Shown here: positions 35,098-44,862 of the stretch, one piece after another
How the letters are laid out: every line of letters starts with the position of its first letter
How positions within the stretch are numbered: position 1 is the first letter of the stretch
Source: Flavivirga spongiicola
GTDB taxonomy: Bacteria > Bacteroidota > Bacteroidia > Flavobacteriales > Flavobacteriaceae
Direction of reading: 5' to 3'
Length of the DNA stretch: 64,000 nt
Assembly (NCBI RefSeq): GCF_030540825.1
Contig: NZ_JAUOEO010000001.1
Coordinates: forward strand, 2,949,001 to 3,013,000
Made by a program: the position numbers and the translations under genes
Notes under the pieces: generated by a model
Told to the model about the DNA's origin: nothing
The model's database searches: none
What the model saw: only the letters and a program-made list of their open reading frames with translations

Positions 35098-37749
35098 ATG
35101 AAACTTTCGGGATTAGAACCTTTGGTTCTAAACGAAAACAGCAATTTTATAAATGTTGGTGAGCGTACTAACGTTGCTGGGTCTCGTAAGTTTTTAAGAT
35201 TAATAAAAGAAGAGAAATTTGATGAGGCGTTGGATATCGCGCGTCACCAGGTTGATGGAGGTGCACAAATAATAGACATTAATATGGACGATGGTCTTAT
35301 TGATGGTAAAGAATCGATGGTGCGCTTTTTAAATTTAATAGCTGCCGAACCAGATATTTGTCGTGTTCCCATTATGATAGATAGCTCTAAATGGGAGATT
35401 ATTGATGCCGGACTTCAAGTTGTGCAAGGAAAATGTGTAGTAAACTCTATTTCTTTAAAAGAAGGTGAAGAAAAGTTTATTTGGGAAGCAAAACAGATTA
35501 AGCGCTATGGAGCAGCTGTTGTTGTGATGGCTTTTGATGAGGTTGGGCAAGCAGATAATTACGAAAGACGTATTGAAATATCAAAGCGTTCTTATGATGT
35601 ATTAGTTAACAAAGTAGGATTTCCATCGGAAGATATTATTTTCGATTTAAATATATTCCCTGTAGCTACAGGCATGGAAGAACATCGTAGAAATGCGATC
35701 GATTTTATTGAAGCGACGCGTTGGGTACGTGAAAATTTACCAAATGTGAGTGTTAGCGGTGGTGTGAGTAATGTGTCGTTTTCTTTTAGAGGAAATGATG
35801 GTGTTCGTGAAGCGATGCACTCGGTGTTTTTATACTATGCCATTCAGGCAGGTATGAATATGGGAATTGTAAACCCTGCCCTTTTAGAAGTATATGATGA
35901 TATTCCTAAAGACTTATTAGAACATGTTGAAGATGTTATTTTAGACAGAAGAGACGATGCAACAGAGCGTTTATTAGATTTTGCTGAAACGGTAAAAGGT
36001 TCTAAAAAAGAAAAGGTTTTAGATTTATCCTGGAGGGAAAATACACTTCAAGAGCGTATTACACATGCCTTGGTAAAAGGAATTGATGCCTATATTATTG
36101 AAGATGTAGAACAAGCAAGACAAGAAGCCGAAAAACCAATAGAGGTTATTGAAGGTCATTTAATGATTGGAATGAATGTGGTTGGTGATTTGTTTGGAGC
36201 CGGAAAAATGTTTTTACCACAAGTGGTTAAATCGGCAAGGGTCATGAAAAAAGCGGTGTCCTATTTAAATCCATTTATTGAAGCTGAAAAAGGCGAAAAA
36301 CAACAAGCCTTAGGAAAGGTGTTAATGGCAACTGTAAAAGGAGATGTACACGATATTGGTAAAAATATTGTGAGCGTTGTTTTAGGTTGTAATAATTACG
36401 AGATAGTTGATTTGGGGGTCATGGTGCCACCAGAAAAAATAATTTCTGAGGCTAAAGAACATAATGTAGATGCTATTGGTTTGTCAGGTTTAATTACGCC
36501 GTCTTTAGACGAAATGGTGTATTTAGCTAAAGAAATGGAACGCCAAAACTTTTCGGTACCCCTACTAATAGGTGGTGCAACGACATCGAAAGCACATACG
36601 GCTGTGAAAATTGATCCTCAGTATAAAAATGCTGTAGTTCATGTAAATGATGCATCCAGAGCGGTGACTGTTGTCGGAGATTTATTGAATAAGAAAACTT
36701 CCAATGCGTATGTTGCAAAACTAAAAAAGGATTACGATGAATTTCGCGAGAAGTTTTTAAAACGAGGCAAAGAGAAATCATATATATCCATAGAAGAAGC
36801 TCGAAGTAAAAAACACCCTATAGATTGGGAAACATCTAAAATTGTAAAGCCTAATGAGCTAGGAATTCAAATATTAAAGCAATTAAGCTTAAAAGAATTA
36901 CTACCATACATAGATTGGAAACCTTTCTTTATTTCGTGGGATTTGCATGGTAAATTCCCAGAGATCTTAACGGATAAGGTTGTGGGTGAACAGGCAACAC
37001 AATTATACGAAGATGCACAAGCTATGATTAAACAAATTGTTGCAAAACAATTATTAAAACCAAAAGCTGTTTTTGGTTTGTTTGAAGCCAACACTATTAA
37101 CCATGACGACATATCTATTCAGAAAAAAGGTCGCGAGATTGCAGTGTTTAGAACCCTACGCCAGCAATTAAAGAAAAGAGATGGGATTCCAAATATAGCC
37201 TTGTCTGATTTTATTGCACCAAAGGAAACAGGTAAAATGGATTATATGGGAGCTTTTTGTGTAGGTATTTTTGGAGCCCAGGAACTAGCAACTTATTACA
37301 AGGAAAAAGAAGATGATTATAACTCTATAATGGCACAAGCCATTGCTGATAGATTTGCAGAAGCATTTGCAGAATATTTACATAAACAAGTGCGAACAAA
37401 ACATTGGGGATATGCAGCAGGTGAAAGTTTATCTAATGAAGAATTGATAAAAGAAACTTATAAAGGGATTCGTCCGGCACCTGGTTACCCGGCATGTCCG
37501 GATCATTTAGAAAAAGAAACTATTTGGGAGTTATTAGATGTCGAAAAGCTTATAGGCGTTTCTTTAACGGAAAGTTTGGCCATGTGGCCGGCTGCTGCAG
37601 TATCTGGATATTATTTTGGGAATCCAGAAGCAAAATACTTCGGTTTAGGTAAAATTACGGATGATCAGGTAACCGATTATGCTACTAGAAAAGGGATTAA
37701 AAAAGATAAAGCCAGAAAGTGGTTGCATCCTAATCTTGCTAATCAGTAG
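35098..37749 (+). CDS. metH: Methionine synthase C-terminal part (pterin, B12 and activation domains)
   Basis: 883 residues from ATG 35098, preceded by AAGAAGG; the longer frame from 35041 reads through the CAAC repeat and is rejected. Order: pterin-binding domain with [14 protein letters not shown]; cap and B12-binding domain with [11 protein letters not shown] (Asp416, His418; His418 replaces the cobalt ligand base); and the SAM-dependent activation domain ending in [15 protein letters not shown] and [13 protein letters not shown]. Together with the separate N-terminal protein it gives a full cobalamin-dependent methionine synthase under the SAM riboswitch. Confidence 0.95.
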   Translation: MKLSGLEPLVLNENSNFINVGERTNVAGSRKFLRLIKEEKFDEALDIARHQVDGGAQIIDINMDDGLIDGKESMVRFLNLIAAEPDICRVPIMIDSSKWEIIDAGLQVVQGKCVVNSISLKEGEEKFIWEAKQIKRYGAAVVVMAFDEVGQADNYERRIEISKRSYDVLVNKVGFPSEDIIFDLNIFPVATGMEEHRRNAIDFIEATRWVRENLPNVSVSGGVSNVSFSFRGNDGVREAMHSVFLYYAIQAGMNMGIVNPALLEVYDDIPKDLLEHVEDVILDRRDDATERLLDFAETVKGSKKEKVLDLSWRENTLQERITHALVKGIDAYIIEDVEQARQEAEKPIEVIEGHLMIGMNVVGDLFGAGKMFLPQVVKSARVMKKAVSYLNPFIEAEKGEKQQALGKVLMATVKGDVHDIGKNIVSVVLGCNNYEIVDLGVMVPPEKIISEAKEHNVDAIGLSGLITPSLDEMVYLAKEMERQNFSVPLLIGGATTSKAHTAVKIDPQYKNAVVHVNDASRAVTVVGDLLNKKTSNAYVAKLKKDYDEFREKFLKRGKEKSYISIEEARSKKHPIDWETSKIVKPNELGIQILKQLSLKELLPYIDWKPFFISWDLHGKFPEILTDKVVGEQATQLYEDAQAMIKQIVAKQLLKPKAVFGLFEANTINHDDISIQKKGREIAVFRTLRQQLKKRDGIPNIALSDFIAPKETGKMDYMGAFCVGIFGAQELATYYKEKEDDYNSIMAQAIADRFAEAFAEYLHKQVRTKHWGYAAGESLSNEELIKETYKGIRPAPGYPACPDHLEKETIWELLDVEKLIGVSLTESLAMWPAAAVSGYYFGNPEAKYFGLGKITDDQVTDYATRKGIKKDKARKWLHPNLANQ

Positions 37750-37753
37750 ATAA

Positions 37754-37773
37754 ATTCCTGCGAAGGCAGGAAT
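37754..37773. repeat. Palindromic repeat (family B), copy 3
   Basis: ATTCCTGC, loop GAAG, GCAGGAAT, followed by CTTATGAAATT, just after the metH stop. Confidence 0.75.
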
Positions 37774-37824
37774 CTTATGAAATTAAATTGAAGAGTTTCT
37801 AATTGTGAGTAATAATAAAAAATA

Positions 37825-38058
37825 ATGGAGTTTATAGAGTTAACATTAGGAAGTCATATTATTGTACATGGTTATGATAATGATAATAAAGAAATAACAG
37901 AGCATATAACTCTGGATGGGTTTTCTAAAAAAGTAGTAGCTGTTTCCAGAATAAAATCAGTTAGTGAAAAATATATTTTAACAGACTACATAGATGGTAG
38001 ATGGATATATTGGGAGTATGAAGAGGCTTTTGAAGATTTGAAGAAAACATTGGTTTAG
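37825..38058 (+). CDS. Small hypothetical protein
   Basis: 77 residues, MEFIELTLGSHIIVHGYDND start, acidic, no signal peptide or membrane segment. The order of short beta-like segments (SHIIVHG, KYILTDYIDGRWIYWEYEE) looks like a small beta-barrel or SH3-like fold, but no family is recognised. It lies between metH and metF, flanked by family B repeats on both sides, and may be a recent arrival. Confidence 0.5.
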   Translation: MEFIELTLGSHIIVHGYDNDNKEITEHITLDGFSKKVVAVSRIKSVSEKYILTDYIDGRWIYWEYEEAFEDLKKTLV

Positions 38059-38149
38059 TCTGCGTTAGTGATTACAGTAGAAAACTCACAGTACATAATA
38101 AGTAAGGACTTGAAACGTAGGTTAAAAGGTAAGAACTAAAATTGAAGAG

Positions 38150-38193
38150 ATTCCCACTTTCCTGCCCGTCCGGCAGGCGGGCGTAGGAATGAC
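38150..38193. repeat. Palindromic repeat (family B), copy 4, nested form
   Basis: An outer TTCCCAC/GTAGGAA-type arm encloses CCTGCCCGTCCGGCAGGCGG, followed by GAATGAC. A longer, nested member of the family. Confidence 0.65.
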
Positions 38194-38217
38194 AAAAAAT
38201 AAATAATGAATTAAAAG

Positions 38218-38236
38218 ATTCCTGCCTTTGCAGGAA
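38218..38236. repeat. Palindromic repeat (family B), copy 5
   Basis: ATTCCTGC, loop CTTT, GCAGGAA; ends 7 nt before the metF ATG. A TTG within it would extend the metF frame by five codons. Confidence 0.7.
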
Positions 38237-38242
38237 ATAAAT

Positions 38243-39199
38243 ATGAAGGTAACAGAACATATAAAAAAGGCAGACGGAAAAACATTGTTTTCCTTTGAAA
38301 TTATTCCACCACAAAAAGGTAGAAGTATTCAGGAATTGTATAATAATATAGATCCTTTAATGGAGTTTAATCCACCATTTATTGATGTGACAACCTCAAG
38401 AGAACAGTACGTTTATATTGATAAAGGAGAAGGTTTATTAGATAGGAAAATAACCCGTATGCGTCCAGGTACCGTAGGTATTTGTGCAGCTATAAAACAT
38501 AAATATAATGTGGATACAGTTCCACATGTATTGTGTGGTGGTTTTACAAAAGAGGAAACCGAATATTTGCTGGTTGATTGTCATTATTTAGGGATTGATA
38601 ATGTGATGGCTTTACGTGGAGATGCTATGAGTCATCAAAAATATTTTGAACCCTCAAAAGGAGGTAATAACTATGCAACAGATTTAGTGGCTCAAATTCA
38701 GAATTTGAATTGTGGAAAGTATTTGCATGAGGTTATAGAGTCGGATCATAAATCTGATTTTTGCATTGGTGTTGCCGGCTATCCGGAAAAACATATGGAA
38801 GCTCCTTCGATGCTGGCCGATTTAAGACGCCTTAAAGAGAAAGTAGATGCCGGAGCAGACTATGTAGTAACACAAATGTTTTTTGATAATAAAAAATACT
38901 TTGAATTTGTAGACAAAGCAAAAGAGGCGGGGATTGATGTGCCTATTATTCCGGGAATAAAACCACTGGCAGTAAAGCGTCATTTACAGATATTACCACA
39001 AGTATTTAAAATAGATTTGCCAGAAACCTTAGTTGATGAAGTTGAAAAATGTAAAGACAATAAGCAGGTAAGACAAGTGGGAATAGAGTGGGCTATAAAG
39101 CAATCAGAAGAGCTTAAAAAAGCAGGAGTTCCTGTACTTCATTATTACTCTATGGGTAAGAGCGATAATATAAAAGCCATTGCATCACAGTTGTTTTGA
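38243..39199 (+). CDS. metF: Methylenetetrahydrofolate reductase
   Basis: 318 residues from ATG 38243. It makes 5-methyltetrahydrofolate, the methyl donor for MetH. FAD-binding TIM-barrel motifs are present: FSFEIIPPQKG with the catalytic Glu, FIDVTTSREQ, NVMALRGDAM, CIGVAGYPEKH, GADYVVTQMFFDN and VPIIPGIKPL. It is the third enzyme of the SAM-riboswitch methionine cluster, separated from metH only by a small unknown gene and repeats. Confidence 0.95.
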   Translation: MKVTEHIKKADGKTLFSFEIIPPQKGRSIQELYNNIDPLMEFNPPFIDVTTSREQYVYIDKGEGLLDRKITRMRPGTVGICAAIKHKYNVDTVPHVLCGGFTKEETEYLLVDCHYLGIDNVMALRGDAMSHQKYFEPSKGGNNYATDLVAQIQNLNCGKYLHEVIESDHKSDFCIGVAGYPEKHMEAPSMLADLRRLKEKVDAGADYVVTQMFFDNKKYFEFVDKAKEAGIDVPIIPGIKPLAVKRHLQILPQVFKIDLPETLVDEVEKCKDNKQVRQVGIEWAIKQSEELKKAGVPVLHYYSMGKSDNIKAIASQLF

Positions 39200-39236
39200 T
39201 AATTCTGTTATTTTTGCTCTTTAAGCAAATCTGTTA

Positions 39237-40337
39237 ATGAGGTTATTTTTAGTCTGTATTTTTTGTGCAGTTTTCAGTGTTTCTTTTTCACAAGAAAAAG
39301 CATATACATCTTACATAGATGTTAATTATTTTAAAGGAAACATCGCGTTGCACAATAACGATATTCTGCATTTAATTAAAGGACATCCAGAAGGTGTAAT
39401 TTTAGGTTGGAACAAAAAAACCTATGGATTTAAAGATTGGGAACAACGCTATAATTATCCTGATTATGGTATCTCTTTTGCTTACCAAAATCTAAAAAAC
39501 GATGTTTTAGGAAATAATTATTCACTATATGCGCATTACAATTTTTATTTCTTAAAACGCCATTTAATGCTGCGTGTTGGTCAAGGATTAGCCTTAACGA
39601 CCAATCCTTATGATAAAGAAGAAAATTTCAGAAATATTGCTTTTGGTTCTAAAATAATGAGTAGTACCTACTTGATGTTTAATTACAAAAAGGAGCATAT
39701 TATAGATAGGTTTGGGGTGCAGGCAGGTTTGTCATTTCTTCACTATTCTAATGCTAATGTAAAAGCTCCTAACGCAAGTATAAATACATTAGCTCTAAAT
39801 GTTGGAATAATTTATAGTTTAGATGATGTAGAACCGGAATATATAACACTTCTTAGTAATGAGGAAAAAGAAACATTTATACAACCCATAAAATATAATT
39901 TTGCTTTTAGAAGTGGTATTAACGAAAGTGATATAATTGGTAGCGGACAATTCCCTTTTTATATTTTTTCTGCCTATGCAGATAAGCGTATTAATATAAA
40001 AAGTGCCTTACAATTTGGAACCGATGTGTTCTTTTCAAATTTTTTAAAAGAGATTATTCATCACAAATCAGTTGCTTTCCCAGAAGATGGTGTATCTGGT
40101 AAGGAAGATTATAAAAGAGTTGGTGTTTTTGCAGGTCATGAATTGTTTATTAATAAAACGTCACTAATTACACAGTTTGGGTACTATGTTTATTATCCGT
40201 TTGATTTTGAGGGGCGTACATATGTTAGGATAGGTTTAAAACGCTATTTTAGTGATAAATGGTTTGGGGCATTGACACTAAAATCGCATGGTGCCAAAGC
40301 AGAGGCGGTAGAATTTGGGGTTGGTGTTAGATTGTGA
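39237..40337 (+). CDS. Acyloxyacyl hydrolase / lipid A 3-O-deacylase (PagL-like) outer-membrane protein
   Basis: 366 residues. Signal peptide of about 18 residues (ending FSQ), then beta-barrel strands. The catalytic segment FLHYSNANVKAPNASIN holds His169 and Ser171 in the H-x-S-N order of the PagL/acyloxyacyl hydrolase family, which trims acyl chains from lipid A. The C terminus ends in a strand-like GVGVRL. The protein is longer than PagL (about 170), as usual for Bacteroidetes members. It starts 37 nt after metF. Confidence 0.8.
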   Translation: MRLFLVCIFCAVFSVSFSQEKAYTSYIDVNYFKGNIALHNNDILHLIKGHPEGVILGWNKKTYGFKDWEQRYNYPDYGISFAYQNLKNDVLGNNYSLYAHYNFYFLKRHLMLRVGQGLALTTNPYDKEENFRNIAFGSKIMSSTYLMFNYKKEHIIDRFGVQAGLSFLHYSNANVKAPNASINTLALNVGIIYSLDDVEPEYITLLSNEEKETFIQPIKYNFAFRSGINESDIIGSGQFPFYIFSAYADKRINIKSALQFGTDVFFSNFLKEIIHHKSVAFPEDGVSGKEDYKRVGVFAGHELFINKTSLITQFGYYVYYPFDFEGRTYVRIGLKRYFSDKWFGALTLKSHGAKAEAVEFGVGVRL

Positions 40338-40340
40338 ACA

Positions 40341-40360
40341 ATTCCCACGAAGGTGGGAAT
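40341..40360. repeat. Palindromic repeat (family B), copy 6
   Basis: ATTCCCAC, loop GAAG, GTGGGAAT, 3 nt past the acyloxyacyl hydrolase stop. Followed by CTCATAAA, as in copy 2. Confidence 0.75.
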
Positions 40361-40502
40361 CTCATAAATTGAAACTTAAACCCAAAAGGAATTAAAAAAG
40401 ACTATTATAAATAGTATGGTCAGATATCTGTCCAAGGCTTGGTTTAAAAATTTTGATTAGCATGTGGTAATGACGCCATTGAAAAAGATTGTTCTGCTGT
40501 TT

Positions 40503-40522
40503 CCCTGAGCGCAGTCGAAGGG
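40503..40522. repeat. Short palindromic repeat CCCTGAGCGCAGTCGAAGGG
   Basis: An imperfect palindrome whose CCCT...GAAGGG form is a dispersed intergenic repeat type seen in many bacteria. It lies in the 260-nt gap between the acyloxyacyl hydrolase and DUF2807 genes. Confidence 0.6.
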
Positions 40523-40571
40523 TTTGTAAGACTAAGCAAAATAAGTTTAAATTGTTAAAATATAATAATAG

Positions 40572-40591
40572 ATTCCTGCCTTCGCAGGAAT
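40572..40591. repeat. Palindromic repeat (family B), copy 7
   Basis: ATTCCTGC, loop CTTC, GCAGGAAT, ending 6 nt before the next ATG, so it overlaps the translation start region. Confidence 0.75.
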
Positions 40592-40597
40592 GAAAAC

Positions 40598-41344
40598 ATG
40601 AAAAGAATAACTCAAATATTAGTTTTGTTTTTAATAATAGCTTGTGATAGCGAAAATTCTGGGGACTGTTTTCAGAAAGCAGGATCCATTATTCAACAGG
40701 AAATAGTTGTCGCACCTTTTAATAGAATATTAGTAAATCGCGATATTGAATTAGTCATTAAAGAAGGAGTTGAACAAAAGGTTATTATCGAAACTGGAGC
40801 GAATTTATTAAATGATGTAGAAGCTTCTGTTTTAGACGGTAAGCTAACATTAACAGATAATAACACTTGTAACTATGTGCGCGATTATGGTACTACTAAG
40901 GTATACGTGACATCCCCAAATATTACAGAAATAAGGAGTTCTACACAATATGATATAAGCTCTGATGGCATTTTAACATATCCAAGTTTAACTATTCTAT
41001 CAGAAGATTTTGGAGTACCGGATACCTTTACAACTGCTAATTTTAGATTGCAGATTGATAATAATACGTTTCGATTAGTCTTTAACAATTTGTCTAATTG
41101 TTTTATTTCAGGTAAAACAGAAAACTTAAATCTTACTTTTGCAGCAGTATCATCGCGTTTTGAAGGACGAGATCTTGTTGCTCAAAAGGTACAATTATGG
41201 AACAGGTCATCAAACGATATGATTGTAAACCCGCAACAAGAAATAAAGGGTACTATTTCTGGAACGGGTGACGTGATTTCTGTAAATCGACCACCAATAG
41301 TTGCCGTTGATGAATTATATAAAGGACGATTAATTTTTGAATAG
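40598..41344 (+). CDS. DUF2807 (head GIN domain) lipoprotein
   Basis: 248 residues. Lipobox IIACDS at about residue 16, then a single GIN-type beta-helix domain (DUF2807): PFNRILVNRDIELVIKEG, VEASVLDGKLTLTDNN, IRSSTQYDISSDG. Such proteins are surface or periplasmic with no proven activity, and are common in Flavobacteria. It converges on ackA with a shared hairpin between them. Confidence 0.85.
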   Translation: MKRITQILVLFLIIACDSENSGDCFQKAGSIIQQEIVVAPFNRILVNRDIELVIKEGVEQKVIIETGANLLNDVEASVLDGKLTLTDNNTCNYVRDYGTTKVYVTSPNITEIRSSTQYDISSDGILTYPSLTILSEDFGVPDTFTTANFRLQIDNNTFRLVFNNLSNCFISGKTENLNLTFAAVSSRFEGRDLVAQKVQLWNRSSNDMIVNPQQEIKGTISGTGDVISVNRPPIVAVDELYKGRLIFE

Positions 41345-41348
41345 AGAC

Positions 41349-41421
41349 TGGTCGGAAACAGACTAATTTTATCAAAAGATTGTAAAAAGAAACTTTTTTA
41401 ATTTTGCTCTGTTTCCGATCA
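41349..41421. terminator. Shared hairpin between convergent DUF2807 and ackA genes
   Basis: TGGTCGGAAACAGA (41349-41362) and TCTGTTTCCGATCA (41408-41421) form 14-bp arms with one imperfect pair. The 45-nt loop holds an inner AAAAAG/CTTTTTT stem (41391-41401). It can fold from either strand and overlaps the ackA stop codon, so it probably ends both transcripts. Confidence 0.55.
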
Positions 41422-42606
41422 ATCACTAAATAAATTAACCGATTGCTTAGCAATTTCTAACTCTTCATTGGTAGGAATGACCAATATTTCAACCTTTGAT
41501 GTTTCCGTATTTATATTTTTTAAGTTTTTAGGCTTTATATTATTTTTTTTAGAATCGAGCTCGATACCTAAAAAGTCTAAATCTTCACAAACCATTTGGC
41601 GCATTAAAATAGAATTCTCACCAATTCCAGCGGTAAATACGATAGCATCCAATCCGTTTAAAACTGCTGCATAACTACCAATATATTTTTTTATACGGTA
41701 CACATTCATTTGTAACGCCAATTGGCAAGCTTTGTTGCCTTTTTCAGCTTCCGCTTCGATGTCTCTTAAATCACTTAAGCCTGTTAAACCAAACATGCCA
41801 CTTTTCTTTTGGAGTAGTGTATTGATTTCATTTATGCTATAATCATATTTTTCAGCTAAATGAAAAATGATAGCAGGATCAATGTCTCCGGAACGCGTGC
41901 CCATAATCAATCCGCTAATAGGTGAAAAACCTAAAGAATGATCAATACTTTTTCCATCTTTAACAGCAGTCATACTACAGCCATTACCTAAATGAATAGT
42001 GATGATTTTTGAATTGTTTTTCCCTAGATATTCAATAGCTTTTTCTGAAACATACTTATGGCTGGTGCCATGAAATCCATAAACTCTAATATTATGTTTT
42101 TCTGAATATTCATTTGGAATCGCATATTTATAAGCATATTCTGGAATTGATTGATGAAATGCCGTATCAAAAACCGCTACTTGTTTAGCATTTGGAAATA
42201 TGGTTTCGGCAACTTCAATGCCTTCTAAATTTGGAGGGTTGTGCAAAGGTGCTAATGACGAAAGCGCTTTTATCTTATCTTTTACAACTTCAGTAATTTC
42301 AGTGGTATCGCTAAAATGTTTACCACCATGTACAACACGATGTCCTACAATATCAATATCATCAGTAGATTTAATAATGCCAGTATCTTTATCTAATAAC
42401 TGTTTTGCTAATAATTCCAGACCCCTTTTGTGATTAGGAATGGCGGTTACAACTTCAAGAGTGTCTTCTTCGGTTTTGAATTTGAATCTTGTATCATCAA
42501 ACCCAATGCGTTCAATTAAACCAGAACAAAGAATGGTTTCTTCCGGCATTGAAAATAATTGAAATTTTAAAGAGGAACTTCCTGAATTTAAAACTAATAC
42601 TTGCAT
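41419..42606 (-). CDS. ackA: Acetate kinase
   Basis: 395 residues. It interconverts acetyl phosphate and acetate with ATP. Seen: VLNSGSSSLKFQLF start, VGHRVVHGG, FDTAFHQSIPEYAY, YGFHGTSHKYV, IHLGNGCSMTAV, GTRSGDIDPAI and FTAGIGENS. It starts 2 nt after pta, so the pair forms the Pta-AckA acetate pathway operon. Confidence 0.97.
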   Translation of the reverse strand: MQVLVLNSGSSSLKFQLFSMPEETILCSGLIERIGFDDTRFKFKTEEDTLEVVTAIPNHKRGLELLAKQLLDKDTGIIKSTDDIDIVGHRVVHGGKHFSDTTEITEVVKDKIKALSSLAPLHNPPNLEGIEVAETIFPNAKQVAVFDTAFHQSIPEYAYKYAIPNEYSEKHNIRVYGFHGTSHKYVSEKAIEYLGKNNSKIITIHLGNGCSMTAVKDGKSIDHSLGFSPISGLIMGTRSGDIDPAIIFHLAEKYDYSINEINTLLQKKSGMFGLTGLSDLRDIEAEAEKGNKACQLALQMNVYRIKKYIGSYAAVLNGLDAIVFTAGIGENSILMRQMVCEDLDFLGIELDSKKNNIKPKNLKNINTETSKVEILVIPTNEELEIAKQSVNLFSD

Positions 42607-42608
42607 AT

Positions 42609-44699
42609 TTATTGATTTTGAGCTTGAATAGCAGTAATGATAACTGTACTATAAATATCATCAGCAGTACAACCTCTACTAAGATCATTTACCGGTTTAT
42701 TTAACCCTTGTAAAACAGGTCCTATAGCTAATGCTCCTGTTTCTCGTTGTACGGCTTTGTAAGTATTATTGCCTGTGTTTAAATCTGGAAAAATTAAAAT
42801 ACTGGCATGCCCAGCTACTTCAGAATCTGGTAATTTACTTTTTCCAATACGCATATCTACCGCAGCATCATATTGAATAGGGCCTTCGATTTTTAAATCT
42901 GAAGTTTGCCCTTTTACAATATCGGTAGCTTCTCTAACTTTTTCTACATCAGCCCCTTTTCCGGAAGAACCAGATGAGTAAGAAAGCATAGCAACTTTAG
43001 GCTCTATACCAAATTCTTTTGCCGTTTGTGCTGACGAAATAGCTATTTCTGCCAATTGTTGTGCATTCGGATTTGGATTAATGGCACAATCTCCAAACAC
43101 AGAAATTCTGTCTTCTAAGCACATAAAGAAAATAGATGATACCAAGTTTACTCCGGGTTTTGTTTTTATAAATTGTAATGCAGGTCGTAAAGTATGTTGT
43201 GTAGTATGTACCGCTCCGGAAACCATACCATCTGCATGACCTTTATAAATCATCATCGTGCCAAAATATGAAACGTCAGACATGGCATCTCTTGCCATTT
43301 GTATGCTTATATTTTTATGCTTTCTGAGTTCATAAAAAGTGCTTGCATAGTCTTCAAAATGTGGTGATTTAGTTGGTGATACGATGTTTATTTCCTTAAT
43401 GTTTAGTGGAATATCTAGTTTTTCAATAAGCTCCTTAATTTTATCTTCATCGCCCAGAAGTGTTAGTTCTACGACATGCGCATTAATTAATCTTGCAGCT
43501 GCACGCAAAACACGTTCATCATAACCTTCAGGTAAAACAATATGCTTTTTATCATTTAGGGCACGTTGTAGTAAATTGTATTGAAACATTCTAGGTGTAA
43601 ATATTTCAGATTCAAAAGTAATAAGCCGTTCTGCTAGCTTGTCTGTATCTACATGTTTTTCAAAAGCAGCTATAGATGTGGCTATTTTTTCTTTGTTTTC
43701 GGCATATATTCTAGATTTAATATTTCCAATACTACTAGCTACATGATATGTGCCGCCCTTTACACTAATAAGAGGCACAATACTGGAAAGTCCTTCAATA
43801 AGTTTTAAAATAGGTTCCTCAGGGATAAGGCCGCCTGTTAAAATAATCCCAGCAATTTTAGGATAATTTTTTGAAATATTAGCTTGTAAAGCTCCCAAGA
43901 TAATATCGGCTCTATCACCAGGTGCGATAACCAGTGCATTTTCCTTTAGATGGATTAAATAATTACGTAATTGCATAGCTCCTACGCTAAAATTTTCGGT
44001 TAGGTTATTTAGCATGTCTTGACCAAAAAGAACTTCGCCATTTAAAGCTTTTGAAATTTCTTTTACAGTAGGACTGCTAAGGTTAGGGATTTTAGGTATA
44101 ACAGTAATATCTGTTCCGTTGCTTATACGTGTTTTTAATTGTGCTTTAAGCGTAGAAAGGTCCTCAGGGTTTACTTTGTTAGTGATTATTGAAAGCACAT
44201 CAACATCTTGTATAAAAGTATTATGTGCTAATTGAACACTATCCACGATCTCTTTAAGTTCTTTTTTGTCTCCTTGAGAAACTATAATAACAGGAATCCC
44301 CAGATTTTTAGATATCAAAATATTAATATCTAGTTCTAAACTTGAGTTTTCGTGAGAGAAATCAGTACCTTCTACTAAAACAAAATCAAAATGGGCTTCA
44401 AGATTTTTGTATTTTTTTATAATTTCATCTATAACTTCACCAGATTTCCCCTGATTATATAAGTCAAGCACTTGGCTTCTTGTATATGCAAATGTTTTTT
44501 TGTAATTAATATCTAGTTCAAAATGAGACATCACTGTATTGATGTGATTATCCATTTCTCCAGCTTCAAGATCTTCAATGATTGGTCTAAAATACCCAAC
44601 CTTAGCAGTCTTTCCCAAAAGCATACGCATTAAGCCAAGAACAACAACAGATTTTCCACTGTTAGGCTCAATAGTAGCTACATAAATTCCTTTGCTCAT
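42609..44699 (-). CDS. pta: Phosphate acetyltransferase, long form
   Basis: 696 residues, the long form with three parts: an N-terminal P-loop dethiobiotin-synthase-like domain (EPNSGKSVVVLGLM near residue 12), a DRTGG domain at about 215-330, and the C-terminal PTA_PTB catalytic domain (about 370-690, VLPEGYDERVLRAA, GMVSGAVHTT, SSGSSGKGADVEKV). It converts acetyl-CoA and phosphate to acetyl phosphate, which ackA downstream uses. Confidence 0.96.
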   Translation of the reverse strand: MSKGIYVATIEPNSGKSVVVLGLMRMLLGKTAKVGYFRPIIEDLEAGEMDNHINTVMSHFELDINYKKTFAYTRSQVLDLYNQGKSGEVIDEIIKKYKNLEAHFDFVLVEGTDFSHENSSLELDINILISKNLGIPVIIVSQGDKKELKEIVDSVQLAHNTFIQDVDVLSIITNKVNPEDLSTLKAQLKTRISNGTDITVIPKIPNLSSPTVKEISKALNGEVLFGQDMLNNLTENFSVGAMQLRNYLIHLKENALVIAPGDRADIILGALQANISKNYPKIAGIILTGGLIPEEPILKLIEGLSSIVPLISVKGGTYHVASSIGNIKSRIYAENKEKIATSIAAFEKHVDTDKLAERLITFESEIFTPRMFQYNLLQRALNDKKHIVLPEGYDERVLRAAARLINAHVVELTLLGDEDKIKELIEKLDIPLNIKEINIVSPTKSPHFEDYASTFYELRKHKNISIQMARDAMSDVSYFGTMMIYKGHADGMVSGAVHTTQHTLRPALQFIKTKPGVNLVSSIFFMCLEDRISVFGDCAINPNPNAQQLAEIAISSAQTAKEFGIEPKVAMLSYSSGSSGKGADVEKVREATDIVKGQTSDLKIEGPIQYDAAVDMRIGKSKLPDSEVAGHASILIFPDLNTGNNTYKAVQRETGALAIGPVLQGLNKPVNDLSRGCTADDIYSTVIITAIQAQNQ

Positions 44700-44862
44700 A
44701 GTAGTGTTTTATAGTATTACAAGATAGTTTATTGTTTGTCTTTAAACGAATTAACTATGCTGTGTTTAAAATATTGTACCGCAAAATTAATGCCTTCATA
44801 TTATGATAAGGATGATATTTGTCATACTTTTCATTTAAAACTTATCCATATAAAAGAGGGGA

